Shown here: positions 1-8,473 of the stretch, piece by piece
Layout: each line of letters opens with the position of its first letter
Numbering within the stretch: the stretch's first letter is position 1
Assembly: GCA_965279475.1 (NCBI GenBank)
Contig: CBDIIA010000003.1
Span: 62,001 to 126,000 of the forward strand
Length of the DNA: 64,000 nt
Origin: Pseudorhodoferax sp965279475
GTDB lineage: Bacteria; Pseudomonadota; Gammaproteobacteria; Burkholderiales; Burkholderiaceae_C
Reading direction: 5' to 3'
Notes under the pieces: model-generated
What the model saw: the letters and a program-made list of their open reading frames with translations, nothing else
The model's database searches: none
Told to the model about the DNA's origin: nothing
Translations under genes and position numbers: made by a program

Positions 1-1398
1 GTTGCCCTTGGCCTCGGGCCGTGCGTTGGCCGGGTCGCCGGCCAGCAGCAAATGGTTCCAGCGCAGCGTGGTGGCGTCGAAGTCGCCGGTCTCCTTCCAG
101 CGGATGATCTGGCCCATCACGTTGTTGGCCCGTGGATTGGCAGCATCCACGCCCGGGTTGTTGCCGGTGCCGCGGGCGTTGTTGTTGGTCAGCGTGCAAT
201 ACACCTCGCCGGCGGCCTGGTCGATCGCCAGCCACTCGGGCCGGTCCATCTTGGTCGCGCCCAGCGCATCGCTGGCCTGGCGCGCCTTGATCACCACCTC
301 GCCCTGGTCGGCAAAGCCGTTGCCAGCCGGGGCGATGCGGTCGCGGCTGACGAACTTGTAGATGTACTCGAAGCGAGAGTCTTCACCCGAGTACACGACG
401 GCCCGGCCATCGCGCGTGGTCGCGACCCACGCGCCCTCGTGGGCGGCGCGGCCCATCGCCGTGCGTTTGACGGGCGTGGCGGTCGGGTCCATCGGGTCGA
501 TCTCGACGATCCAGCCGAAGCGGTGGAACTCGTGCGGGTGCTTCGTCGCGTCGAAACGGTCGTCGTGTTCGGCCCAGCGGAAGAACCCGGCCTTGACCAT
601 GCCCCAGCGGCTCTGGTCGGCATCGATGCGCTCGCCGCCCGAGAAATAGAAGCGGAAGTTCTCCTCGCCCGCCAGGTAGGTGCCCCAGGGCGTCTTGCCG
701 GCCGCGCAGTTGTTGAACGTGCCCAGCACGCGCTGACCCGCGGGATCGGCGGCCGTGCGCATCAGCCGATGGCCGGCGGCGGGCCCGCCCAGCGCAAACG
801 GGGTCTGCGCCGTGATGCGGCGTGCCCAGGGGCTGGGCCGCACCACGCGCCACTGGCCGGCGTCGAACACGATCTCGATCACCGAGATGCCGTGCGCGGC
901 CTGCGCCTTGCGCACCTTGTCCGCGGTCCAGCTGCGCATGCCGTCCGGATGCAGCAGGCCGTCGTCGGTGTACTCGTGGTTCATCACCAGCAGGCCGCGC
1001 CGGCTGCCGTCGAGTGCGAAGAAGTGCATACCGTCGTGGTGCATGCCCATCTGCAGCGCCTGCTCTTCGGCGGTGTTGCCGGCGTCGTCGCGCCAGGCCG
1101 GCATCGCGGCGCCGGCAATGCCCACTGGCTCGCCCCACGGTGCCAGCACCTGCGTGACGTAGCCCTCGGGCACCACCACGGCGTCGACCGCCGACGCCGG
1201 CACCGCCTTGAAGCCGATGCGGGGCCCGCCGCGCGCCGCTCCCGCCGCGGCGCAGCCCGCCATCGGTGCCAGCAGCGCGCCGATGGCCAAGCCGATGCCG
1301 CCCTGCATCCACAGCCGCCGTGCCGGGTCCGACACCGTGTGGATGTCCGTGTTGGCCGACGTGTTGCTGTCTTCCATCTCGTCGAAGTTCTTGGCCAT
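1..1398 (-). CDS. PhoX-family (DUF839) phosphatase, partial
   Basis: The reverse strand stays open for 466 codons from an ATG at 1398 to the window edge, so the C-terminus is missing. The N-terminus (MAKNFDEMEDSN...) is followed by a short arginine-containing stretch, a hydrophobic segment and a cysteine (LAPMAGCAA, near residue 50), which looks like an exported or lipoprotein leader. The body carries PhoX/DUF839 features: MNHEYTDDGLLHPDG, a NNCAAGKTPWGTYLAGEEN block, FGWIVEIDP, GRAAHEGAWV, VYSGEDSRFEYIYKFVS and YCTLTNN. PhoX enzymes are periplasmic calcium/iron-dependent phosphomonoesterases that release phosphate from organic esters. GGAAG lies upstream of the start. I found no convincing PHO box in the 46 bases before the start. 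Family assignment is secure; substrate is inferred. Confidence 0.85.
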   Translation of the reverse strand, partial: MAKNFDEMEDSNTSANTDIHTVSDPARRLWMQGGIGLAIGALLAPMAGCAAAGAARGGPRIGFKAVPASAVDAVVVPEGYVTQVLAPWGEPVGIAGAAMPAWRDDAGNTAEEQALQMGMHHDGMHFFALDGSRRGLLVMNHEYTDDGLLHPDGMRSWTADKVRKAQAAHGISVIEIVFDAGQWRVVRPSPWARRITAQTPFALGGPAAGHRLMRTAADPAGQRVLGTFNNCAAGKTPWGTYLAGEENFRFYFSGGERIDADQSRWGMVKAGFFRWAEHDDRFDATKHPHEFHRFGWIVEIDPMDPTATPVKRTAMGRAAHEGAWVATTRDGRAVVYSGEDSRFEYIYKFVSRDRIAPAGNGFADQGEVVIKARQASDALGATKMDRPEWLAIDQAAGEVYCTLTNNNARGTGNNPGVDAANPRANNVMGQIIRWKETGDFDATTLRWNHLLLAGDPANARPEAKGN

Positions 1399-1444
1399 CG
1401 TGCTTCCTTTTTTTGTGTTGTCTCGTGACGGTGGGCGCGGGTTC

Positions 1445-1852
1445 TCAGTCGGCCCAGTTCTCCAGCCGCAGACCCTGGACGCGCGCGAATTCGCGCGTGT
1501 TGTTCGTCACCAGCGTGGCATCTTCGCTGAGCGCATGGCAGGCGATCCACAGGTCGTTGGCGCCGATCGGTGTGCCGGCCTGCTTGAGCCGGTCGAACTG
1601 CCCCGCGTAGTGGCTGCACAGCGCGGGGCCGACCTGGTAGCTGACGGGGATCGACCTCGTCAGCTGCTCCAGCCGGCGCAGGACCTCGGGCTTGCGTGTG
1701 CTGCGCTCGGCGCCTTTCAGCAACTCGGCGTAGGTGAAGAACGACATCGCCAGCACGGCGTCGTCGTCCAGCGCGTTGATGCGGCGGGCCACCGACGGGG
1801 GCTTGTTCTTGAGGAAATAGATCAGGATGTTGGTGTCCAGCAGGTACCTCAA
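1445..1852 (-). CDS. vapC: VapC-type PIN-domain ribonuclease toxin
   Basis: This 135-residue protein has the PIN layout: MRYLLDTNIL with Asp6, FTYAELLKG with Glu43, and IGANDLWIACHA with Asp100. These acidic residues hold the metal ions for RNA cleavage. The fourth position, usually Asp in LVTRD, reads LVTNNTREF here, so it is Asn and the acidic role may be taken by a neighbour. The start is TTG, and it overlaps the vapB stop as TTGA, so the toxin is translationally coupled to its antitoxin. Length and order (antitoxin first) match type II VapBC modules. The RNA target cannot be read from sequence. Confidence 0.9.
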   Translation of the reverse strand: MRYLLDTNILIYFLKNKPPSVARRINALDDDAVLAMSFFTYAELLKGAERSTRKPEVLRRLEQLTRSIPVSYQVGPALCSHYAGQFDRLKQAGTPIGANDLWIACHALSEDATLVTNNTREFARVQGLRLENWAD

Positions 1853-2103
1853 AGCGCCTCCCGGTCCTGCATCGGCGGCTGATCGCGGCGATCCTGCTCC
1901 AGCAGCGCCACGAAGTCATCGTCGAACGCGGCCAATGCCTCCAGCACCGCAGCGCCGCGGTCGGCCGACAAGGGGTGGATGACGAGGTCGCCATCGGCAT
2001 TGCGGCTGATCTCGACCCGGTTCACGTCGAGACGGAATTCCTGTGGGATGCGAACGGCCTGGCTGTTGCCGTTCATGAAAACGCGGCTGATGGTCGTTGG
2101 CAT
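1849..2103 (-). CDS. vapB: VapB-type antitoxin (AbrB/SpoVT-like)
   Basis: This 84-residue protein begins MPTTISRVFMNGNSQAVRIP, the swapped-hairpin AbrB/SpoVT DNA-binding signature of VapB antitoxins (NGNSQAVRIP is the conserved core). The acidic C-terminal part (AFDDDFVALLEQDRRDQPPM) is the expected toxin-neutralising tail. It is the first gene of a two-gene operon with vapC. VapB proteins normally repress their own promoter as a VapBC complex; a candidate promoter with a direct repeat lies just upstream. Confidence 0.9.
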   Translation of the reverse strand: MPTTISRVFMNGNSQAVRIPQEFRLDVNRVEISRNADGDLVIHPLSADRGAAVLEALAAFDDDFVALLEQDRRDQPPMQDREAL

Positions 2104-2113
2104 TGCGGATCTC

Positions 2114-2162
2114 GTGTGTACGTGACTGTGTGTATTTTAGACGGTGAGGCGCCTGATCGCAA
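2114..2162 (-). promoter_or_regulatory. Candidate vapBC promoter with GTGTGTA direct repeat
   Basis: Read on the minus strand, TTGCGA (2157-2162) is followed after exactly 17 bases by TAAAAT (2134-2139), a good sigma-70 arrangement pointing at vapB. Two plus-strand copies of GTGTGTA (2114-2120 and 2128-2134) lie 14 bases apart over the expected start of transcription, which is a natural place for a VapB operator. The promoter call rests on hexamer match and spacing only. Confidence 0.5.
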
Positions 2163-2240
2163 CGCCTGGGCTGAGGTGCCCCACGTTGCCGGGCCAGTGG
2201 GTGTCCGGAGCCGCTCGGCTTGCGTCGACAATCGTTCGCG

Positions 2241-3437
2241 ATGCACACGGCTTCTTCCCCCGCCCACGTCACACGCAGCCTGCTGCCGCTGGTCACCATC
2301 GTCTTCACCGGCTTCCTGTGCGTCGGCTTGCCGCTGCCGGCGCTGCCGCTGTACGTGCACGGCGGCCTGGGGTTCGAGACGGCTACCGTCGGCTGGGTGA
2401 TGGGGGCGCAGTCGCTGGCGACCATCCTCACGCGGCAGTTCGCCGGCGCCTATTGCGACCGCCACGGCCCGCGGCGGGCGGTGCTGGCCGGCCTGCCGCT
2501 CGCCAGCGTTGCCGCGCTGCTGTATGGCGCCTCGGCGCTGTGCAGCGACCGCACGACGGCGCTGGCCGTGCTGGTGCTCGGCCGGCTGGTGATGGGCCCG
2601 GCCGAGAGCCTGTACCTCACCGGTGCGATGACCTGGGGCATCGGGCGCATCGGCCCGCAGCGCACCGGCATCGTGATGGCCTGGCAGGGCATCGCGATGT
2701 TCTCGGCGATGGGGCTGGGCGGGCCGGTCGGCATCGCGCTGTACCAGCAGCTGGGTTTTGCCGGCGTGGCGGCGATGACGGCGCTGCTGCCGATGGTGGC
2801 GCTGGCGGTTGCGCTCGGCATGGTGCCGATGGCGCCGGCACCGCGCGGCGGCGCAGCCGGACTGCCGTTTGCCGCCGTGCTGCAGCGCATGGGGCGCTAC
2901 GGCCTGGCGCTGGGGCTGGGCGCGATGCCGGTGGCCATCCTCACCAGCTTCGTCGTGCTGTTCTACGAGAGCCGGCAGTGGCCTGGCGCCGGCTTCGCGA
3001 TCATGGCCTTTGCCGCGGGCTATATCGGCGTGCGGCTGTTCCTGGCGCACCTGCCCGACCGCATCGGCGGGCTGCGGGTGGGGGCCGCCTCGGCTGCGAT
3101 CGAGCTGGTCGCGCAGGCCGTGCTGTGGCAGGCCGACAGCGCCTGGATGGCCTGCACCGGCGCGCTGCTGACCGGCATCGGCTTTTCGCTGGTGTTCCCG
3201 GCGATGGGTGTCGAAGCGATGGCCCGCGTACCGCCGCAGGCGCGCGGCCTGGCGGTTGGCACCTTCATGGCCTTCGTCGACGTGGCCAGCGGCCTCACCG
3301 GTCCGATCATCGGGGTGGTGATCGGCGGTTTCGGTTACCCGTCGGCTTTTGTGGTCGGCGGGGTGGCGTCGGCGCTGGCCGCCGTGTTGATGCTGACGGC
3401 GCCGCCGCGGCCGGCGTCGGCCGCCTCTGGCACATGA
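2241..3437 (+). CDS. MFS transporter (drug/sugar efflux type)
   Basis: The 398-residue product has about twelve hydrophobic helices and the MFS loop motif after helix 2 (RQFAGAYCDRHGPRRAVLAG, near residues 71-90), followed by GRLVMGPAESLYLTGAMTWG in helix 4. It resembles the arabinose-efflux/multidrug branch of the major facilitator superfamily and should be an inner-membrane, proton-driven exporter; the substrate is unknown. I chose ATG 2241 over a TTG at 2220 because it starts just before the first helix. Its TGA overlaps the next ATG (ATGA at 3434-3437), so it is translationally coupled to the DUF2868 gene. Confidence 0.85.
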   Translation: MHTASSPAHVTRSLLPLVTIVFTGFLCVGLPLPALPLYVHGGLGFETATVGWVMGAQSLATILTRQFAGAYCDRHGPRRAVLAGLPLASVAALLYGASALCSDRTTALAVLVLGRLVMGPAESLYLTGAMTWGIGRIGPQRTGIVMAWQGIAMFSAMGLGGPVGIALYQQLGFAGVAAMTALLPMVALAVALGMVPMAPAPRGGAAGLPFAAVLQRMGRYGLALGLGAMPVAILTSFVVLFYESRQWPGAGFAIMAFAAGYIGVRLFLAHLPDRIGGLRVGAASAAIELVAQAVLWQADSAWMACTGALLTGIGFSLVFPAMGVEAMARVPPQARGLAVGTFMAFVDVASGLTGPIIGVVIGGFGYPSAFVVGGVASALAAVLMLTAPPRPASAASGT

Positions 3438-4831
3438 CGGACCCGATCGCCTCCACGATGTCTCGCTCGCGGCTGGCGCAGATCGCGGTGGCCCGCGCCG
3501 TGCAGCAGATCGAGCAGGCCGGCCCGCTCGACGACGGTGAGGCCATGCGCGCCGCCTTCGCGGCCGGCAACGACCGCGAGCAGCGCCTGCTGGCCCGCGC
3601 CTGGCATCTCGGCCAGCGCCTGGGTCTGGACCGCGCATGGGCGCGCTGGCGCCAACTGGGTGGCTGGGTCGTGCTGGGCCTTGCGGCGCTGGTCGTGCTG
3701 GGCGCCTGGAGCCTGGCGCAGCTGGTGTTGGGCGAGTCCCGGCAGGTCAACGCGGTTGCCGCCTTCGTGTCGCTGCTCGGCCTGCATGCGCTGACCTTGC
3801 TGGCCTGGTGCCTCGGCCTGCTGCTGCCGTGGCCCACGGGCGGCGGCGCACTGGGCCGGTCTGCGCTGGTCGTGACGGCACGGCTGCCGCTCGACCGTGG
3901 CCCGCATGCGATCGAATTGCTGCGCGCCACCACCGAGGTGTTGCGCCGCGCACGCCTGGCGCCGTGGGCCTTCGGCGGCATCAGCCACACCATCTGGGCG
4001 CTGTCGTTCACGGTGCTGCTGGCCGGGCTGGCGTTCGCGTTTTCGCTGCGCGCCTACCGGCTGACCTGGGAGACCACCATCCTCACCCCCGAGTTCTTCG
4101 TGCAGTTCGTGCGGGCCACCGGCTGGCTGCCGTCGCAGCTGGGGTTTGCGCTGCCCGACGCAGCATCGTTGTTGAGGCCCGACGCGCCGGGTGCCGACCA
4201 CCGCGCCTGGGCCTGGTGGCTGATCGGCTGTGTGGCGGTGTACGGCTGGGCGGTGCGGGTGCTGTGCGCGCTGCTGAGCTGGGGGATGTGGCGGCAGGGC
4301 GGGGCGCGTCTGCGGCTCGACCTGGTCGAACCCTACCACCGCCGGCTGCTGGCCCGCTTCGACGCGATGGAGCCGGCCGTTGTCGTCGATGCCGAACAGC
4401 GGGCTGCGACCGTGTCGGCAGTGGCGACATCCCCGCGCATCGCGGTCGACCCGGCTGCGCGTGCCGTCATCGGGTTCGAGCTGCCGCCCGAGTCGACCTG
4501 GCCGCCCTTCGAGCCGGCAGCTGGTGTGGCGATGACCCGCATCGAAGGCTCGCAGGAAGAACGCGCCTCCGTGCTGCAACATCTGGCCGCCACCCGCCCG
4601 GGCCGGCTGCTGGTCGTGTGCCAGGGCACGTCGAGCCCCGACCGCGGCACGGCGCGCTTCCTGCGGGAGGCCAGCGGCGATGCCGGCCTCTGCCGCGTGC
4701 TGCTCACCGGCGCGCTGCGCGGTGCCGACACGGCGCGCTGGCGCGCCTGGTTGCACGAGACGGAGCTGGCGCAACGGATCGCGCTGGACACCGATGCTGC
4801 CGCTGCATCTGCCTGGATCACCTCTCCATGA
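3434..4831 (+). CDS. DUF2868-domain membrane protein
   Basis: The 465-residue product has a soluble N-terminal part with a basic helix, then four or more membrane segments (for example WVVLGLAALVVLGAWSLAQL, HALTLLAWCLGLLLPW, WALSFTVLLAGLAFAFSL and a Trp-rich WAWWLIGCVAVYGWAVRVL). A cytosolic C-terminal part follows, containing RPGRLLVVCQGTSSPDRG. This matches DUF2868 proteins, which are regularly encoded directly before a DUF3482 GTPase, as here. Both junctions of the gene are ATGA overlaps. Function is unknown; a membrane partner or effector of the GTPase is the obvious inference. Confidence 0.75.
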   Translation: MTDPIASTMSRSRLAQIAVARAVQQIEQAGPLDDGEAMRAAFAAGNDREQRLLARAWHLGQRLGLDRAWARWRQLGGWVVLGLAALVVLGAWSLAQLVLGESRQVNAVAAFVSLLGLHALTLLAWCLGLLLPWPTGGGALGRSALVVTARLPLDRGPHAIELLRATTEVLRRARLAPWAFGGISHTIWALSFTVLLAGLAFAFSLRAYRLTWETTILTPEFFVQFVRATGWLPSQLGFALPDAASLLRPDAPGADHRAWAWWLIGCVAVYGWAVRVLCALLSWGMWRQGGARLRLDLVEPYHRRLLARFDAMEPAVVVDAEQRAATVSAVATSPRIAVDPAARAVIGFELPPESTWPPFEPAAGVAMTRIEGSQEERASVLQHLAATRPGRLLVVCQGTSSPDRGTARFLREASGDAGLCRVLLTGALRGADTARWRAWLHETELAQRIALDTDAAAASAWITSP

Positions 4832-6264
4832 ACAGCCCATCGAACCCTTCATCTGCGCGGCACGAGCAGCCGATCGCCATCGCCGTGGTCGGCCACACCA
4901 ACGCCGGCAAGACATCGCTGCTGCGCACGCTGACGCGGCGCGCCAGCTTCGGCGAGGTGTCCAACCGGCCGGGCACGACGCGGCATGTGGAGTCCATCGA
5001 CCTGCGCATCGCCAGCCGTGCCGCCGTGCGTTTCTTCGACACGCCCGGCCTTGAGGATTCCGTCGCGTTGTGGGACTACCTGCAGACGCTGGCGCCCGGC
5101 GCCACCCGGCTCGACCGCGTGCGCGCCTTCCTGCAGGGCCCGGAGGCGCGTGCCAGTTTCGAGCAAGAGGCCAAGGTGCTGCGCTCGATGCTCGAGGTCG
5201 ACGCCGCGTTCTACGTGATCGACTGCCGTGAACCGGTGCTGCCCAAGTACCGCTGCGAGATCGAGATCCTCGCCTCCTGCGCGCGGCCGGTAATGCCGGT
5301 GCTCAACTTCGTGCGCGATGCCGCGCACCGCGAGCCCGAGTGGCAGGCGCTGCTGCGCGCCAGCGGCCTGCACGCGCAGGTGCGCTTCGACGCCGTGGCA
5401 CCCTTCGTGGGATCGGAAGGCCAGCTCTACCACGACCTTGCCACGCTGCTGCCGGCGAAACGCGCAACGCTGGTGGAGATCGAGGTTCATCTCGCGCAGG
5501 AGGCCGAAGCGCGCCGCCACGCGGCCTGCATCGGCATCGCCGAGTTGCTGGTCGGCCTAGCGGCGCTGCGGCGTGGCCTGGCGAAGGCGTCGTTCTCCGA
5601 CCCCACGCGGCGTGCCGTGTTCGTGCGCGAGTTCCAGAACCTCGTGCTGGGCCAGACGCGCGCCTGCGTCGACGCCGTGCTCGACATCTACGGCTTTCGC
5701 CGCGACGAAGCCGAGCTGGCGCACCTGCCCTGGCTCGACGGCCGCTGGGAACACGACCTGTTCGAGCCCGCCACCCTGGTGCAGGCCGGCAAGCGCCTGG
5801 GCACAGGCGCCGTGGTCGGCGCATCGATCGGCGTTGTGGCCGATCTGGCCGTGGGCGGCCTCTCGCTCGGCGCCGGTGCAGCCCTGGGCGGCGCACTCGG
5901 CGGCGCATTGACCCAGGGCCTGAGCCCGCTCGGCCGGCGCTTGCTGGCGCGGGCGCGCGGCCTGCAGGAGATCACGCTCGAAGACGCGTTGCTGCAGCTG
6001 CTGGCGATGCGCCTGCTGGCTTTGCTGCGCGTGCTGGAGCAGCGCGGCCATGCAGCAAGCGAACGCATCGCCCCCACACCCGACGACGGGCTCGACCAGG
6101 ACGACCGGCTGCAGCCGCTGCCCACGCTGCTGCGTGCGGCGCGTGCGCATCCCGAGTGGGAGCCGGCGCCGGGGCGAACAGGGGCGCATGGCAGCGGCGT
6201 CGCAGCGCGGGAGCGGGTGGTGGGGCGGGTGGCGGATCTGTTGATGGGGTGCGTTGATTCTTAG
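4828..6264 (+). CDS. DUF3482-domain TrmE/Era-like GTPase
   Basis: The 478-residue protein carries a P-loop GHTNAGKT at residues 22-29, switch I Thr in RPGTTRHV, and the G3 motif DTPG at 71-74. The G4 NKxD position reads LNFVRD, so the guanine-specificity motif is degenerate. The C-terminal half (about residues 200-478) is helical, with a glycine/alanine-rich hydrophobic hairpin (GAVVGASIGVVADLAVGG...GAALGGALGGALTQG) that could insert into a membrane. This is the DUF3482 arrangement. It is the last gene of the three-gene coupled set and probably works with the DUF2868 protein; the process it controls is not known. Confidence 0.8.
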   Translation: MNSPSNPSSARHEQPIAIAVVGHTNAGKTSLLRTLTRRASFGEVSNRPGTTRHVESIDLRIASRAAVRFFDTPGLEDSVALWDYLQTLAPGATRLDRVRAFLQGPEARASFEQEAKVLRSMLEVDAAFYVIDCREPVLPKYRCEIEILASCARPVMPVLNFVRDAAHREPEWQALLRASGLHAQVRFDAVAPFVGSEGQLYHDLATLLPAKRATLVEIEVHLAQEAEARRHAACIGIAELLVGLAALRRGLAKASFSDPTRRAVFVREFQNLVLGQTRACVDAVLDIYGFRRDEAELAHLPWLDGRWEHDLFEPATLVQAGKRLGTGAVVGASIGVVADLAVGGLSLGAGAALGGALGGALTQGLSPLGRRLLARARGLQEITLEDALLQLLAMRLLALLRVLEQRGHAASERIAPTPDDGLDQDDRLQPLPTLLRAARAHPEWEPAPGRTGAHGSGVAARERVVGRVADLLMGCVDS

Positions 6265-6373
6265 GCCGGTAGCGGATGTTGGCGATGGGCTCAAGTGTTC
6301 CATGCGATCGACGGCTGCAGCGGGCTCACGCAGGGGCTATCCACTCGCCGGCTGCATCCGTTAAAGTGCCGAC

Positions 6374-6613
6374 ATGGCCCCAACCGTGGTGCGTGACGGG
6401 CAGTTCCGCCTCTTCTTTTTCTCGCGCGAGGAACCGCGGATGCACGTGCACGTTGCACACCCCGATGGCGAAGCCAAGTTCTGGTTGACTCCGCAGGTCG
6501 CACTGGCAACGTCCACCGGCCTGTCGGGCCGCCAGTTGCGCGAGGCCCAAGCGGTCGTCGAGACCCACATCAAGGAAGTCGAGAATGCCTGGAACCATCA
6601 CTTCGGCAGCTGA
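6374..6613 (+). CDS. DUF4160-domain protein
   Basis: This small 79-residue protein has the DUF4160 signature: MAPTVVRDGQFRLFFFSREE at the N-terminus, then RMHVHVAHPDGEAKFWL. It overlaps the next gene by 29 bases. DUF4160 and DUF2442 genes commonly occur as an adjacent pair, and such pairs have been suggested to be toxin-antitoxin-like; no catalytic motif is visible that would prove it. The N-terminal position fits the usual order. Confidence 0.75.
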   Translation: MAPTVVRDGQFRLFFFSREEPRMHVHVAHPDGEAKFWLTPQVALATSTGLSGRQLREAQAVVETHIKEVENAWNHHFGS

Positions 6614-6848
6614 AGTCACCCACGTCTCCAAGCATGGGCTGTGGCTGCTGCTGGGCGTCGAGGAACTGCTGGTGCCGTTTGCACAATTCCCCTGGTTCCG
6701 GAAAGCCACGATCGAGCAACTCTCCGATGTTCAGTGGCCGACGCCCGACCATCTCTATTGGCCTCAGCTGGACGTGGATCTGTCGGTTGAATCCATTCGC
6801 AATCCTGCCGCTTTTCCGCTGGTTTCGAAGCTGGCGCTGCAGGCTTGA
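6585..6848 (+). CDS. DUF2442-domain protein
   Basis: The 87-residue product contains the DUF2442 core: a short beta-rich region ending in LLVPFAQFPWFRKATIEQL and the conserved segment LYWPQLDVDLSVESI near residues 56-70. It is read in a different frame from DUF4160 with a 29-base overlap, so the two are co-translated. Its own stop overlaps a TTG start of the following gene (TTGA). Function unknown; probable partner of the DUF4160 protein. Confidence 0.75.
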   Translation: MPGTITSAAEVTHVSKHGLWLLLGVEELLVPFAQFPWFRKATIEQLSDVQWPTPDHLYWPQLDVDLSVESIRNPAAFPLVSKLALQA

Positions 6849-7942
6849 AGTCGTTCTCTCGCACCGTGAAAGGTGAGCTTGACCGTCTAAGGACCGGTGT
6901 CGTTCGTTTGCTGGCCGCCGCACTGTCCGTGCATTGCCTGCAAGCCCACGCCGATGCCCCCACGCTCCAACCCATCGGCGGCATCTGGCCCGCCGGCCCG
7001 GGTTTTGTCTTCCCGAAGAAGTCCGACAAGACCCGGCAGTCCGTCAGCGGCATCGCCTGCGCGCTGAACCACGACCAGGCCCGCGTGTGCCTCTACGTGT
7101 TCGACGAAGGCACGGAGGCGAGGTTTGCGCAGGTGGATGCCGGCAAGGTCGTGCCGCTGTCCGAGGCCGTCGCCTTCGACATCCCGGCGAAGGAACTGGA
7201 CGCGGAAGGCGCGGCCACCGACGGCAACTTCTTCTACGTGACCGGCTCGCACGCGGTCAAGCGCGGCGACTGCAAGGCCAACCCCGGCAGCCGTTACGTG
7301 CTGCGTTTCAGACGCGACGCGAGGACGGGGCTGGCCTTGCGCGCGCCGCCCGGCGGCACAGCGCTGGCCGGCTACCAGCAGTCGAACCGCCTGCTGTCGA
7401 TCCTGTCTGCCGACGGCCGGTTCAAGGGCCTGGTCGAGCAGGGCAGATGCCTCGGTGAAGGGGGCTTCGACATCGAAGGCCTCGCCGTCCGCCAGGGGCG
7501 GCTGCACTTCGGGCTGCGTGGTCCCACCGAGGACAGGCATGCGTTCATCGTGTCCGTCGATGCCGAGGCCCTGTTCGGCAACACCGATCCACAGCTGGCC
7601 CTGACCCGTGTCGAGGTGGGCCAGGGCCGGGGGATCCGTGACATGGTGGCGATCGATGGCGGCATCCTGCTGCTGGCCGGCCCTGATGACCGCAAGGAGC
7701 ACGCGGACGCCGGCTGGACCGTCTCGCTGTGGAACGACCAGTTCCAGGGCGGCGCCCCAGCCGAACCGAAGCGGCTCGCCACACTGGACCTGCGCAAGGT
7801 CAAGGCCGGCCGCTGCGACGCGCCACAGACCAAGCCCGAGGCCATCACGGTGCTGGAGGCGTCGGCGCAAAGGCTCCGCGTGCTGGTCTTGTCCGACGGC
7901 CTGTGCGATGGCGGTGCGCTGCTGTTCGAGATTCCCCGCTGA
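6845..7942 (+). CDS. DUF3616-domain secreted protein
   Basis: The 365-residue product has a basic start and a hydrophobic stretch ending in HADA (VVRLLAAALSVHCLQAHADA, residues about 19-38), which reads as a signal peptide. The mature part follows DUF3616: VSGIACALNHDQARVCLYVFDEG, LDAEGAATDGNFFYVTGSHA, FDIEGLAVRQGRLHFGLRGP and IRDMVAIDGGILLLAGP. This looks like a beta-propeller-type fold. The enzymatic role of DUF3616 is not known. The listed start is the TTG that overlaps the previous stop; a GTG at 6866 is an alternative and would give a more normal-length signal peptide. Confidence 0.7.
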   Translation: MKSFSRTVKGELDRLRTGVVRLLAAALSVHCLQAHADAPTLQPIGGIWPAGPGFVFPKKSDKTRQSVSGIACALNHDQARVCLYVFDEGTEARFAQVDAGKVVPLSEAVAFDIPAKELDAEGAATDGNFFYVTGSHAVKRGDCKANPGSRYVLRFRRDARTGLALRAPPGGTALAGYQQSNRLLSILSADGRFKGLVEQGRCLGEGGFDIEGLAVRQGRLHFGLRGPTEDRHAFIVSVDAEALFGNTDPQLALTRVEVGQGRGIRDMVAIDGGILLLAGPDDRKEHADAGWTVSLWNDQFQGGAPAEPKRLATLDLRKVKAGRCDAPQTKPEAITVLEASAQRLRVLVLSDGLCDGGALLFEIPR

Positions 7943-7962
7943 GCCACCGGCACAATCGCTTC

Positions 7963-8427
7963 ATGAGCACCGAACGCTTCCTCATCCGTCCGATCCGCCA
8001 GAACGACTACCCCGCATGGCGGCCGTTATGGGATGGCTACAACGCCTTCTACGGCCGCGCCGGCGTGACGGCCTTGCCCGAGAACATCACCGCCGCCACC
8101 TGGAAGCGCTTCTTCAACCCCGATGAGCCGGTGCACGCCCTGGTGGCAGAAGACGCCGGCCGCGTGGTCGGGCTGACCCACTACCTGTTCCACCGCAGCA
8201 CGACGCGGCTGACCGACGTCTGCTACCTGCAGGATCTGTTCACCGAGCCCTCGCTGCGCGGCCTGGGTGTCGGCAGGCGCCTGATCCACGCGGTGGACGA
8301 TGCCGCACGCGCGGCCGGCAGCAGCCGGGTGTACTGGCAGACGCACGTGACCAACGAGGCCGGGCGCTCCTTGTACGACAAGGTGGCACAGCATCTGGGA
8401 TTCATCGTGTATTCGCATGAGCTTTGA
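7963..8427 (+). CDS. GNAT-family N-acetyltransferase
   Basis: The 154-residue protein is a compact GNAT domain. The acetyl-CoA loop reads YLQDLFTEPSLRGLGVGRRL (residues about 87-106), matching the Q/RxxGxG/A pyrophosphate-binding motif. The C-terminal beta-bulge follows as VYWQTHVTNEAGRSLYDKVA. The substrate cannot be told from sequence. The start ATG lies 20 bases after the DUF3616 stop. Its last codons overlap an upstream in-frame ATG of the next methyltransferase. Confidence 0.85.
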   Translation: MSTERFLIRPIRQNDYPAWRPLWDGYNAFYGRAGVTALPENITAATWKRFFNPDEPVHALVAEDAGRVVGLTHYLFHRSTTRLTDVCYLQDLFTEPSLRGLGVGRRLIHAVDDAARAAGSSRVYWQTHVTNEAGRSLYDKVAQHLGFIVYSHEL

Positions 8428-8473
8428 TGATGCCTCGGCTGCTACGGACCACTTCCCCCGGGACAGACCACGC

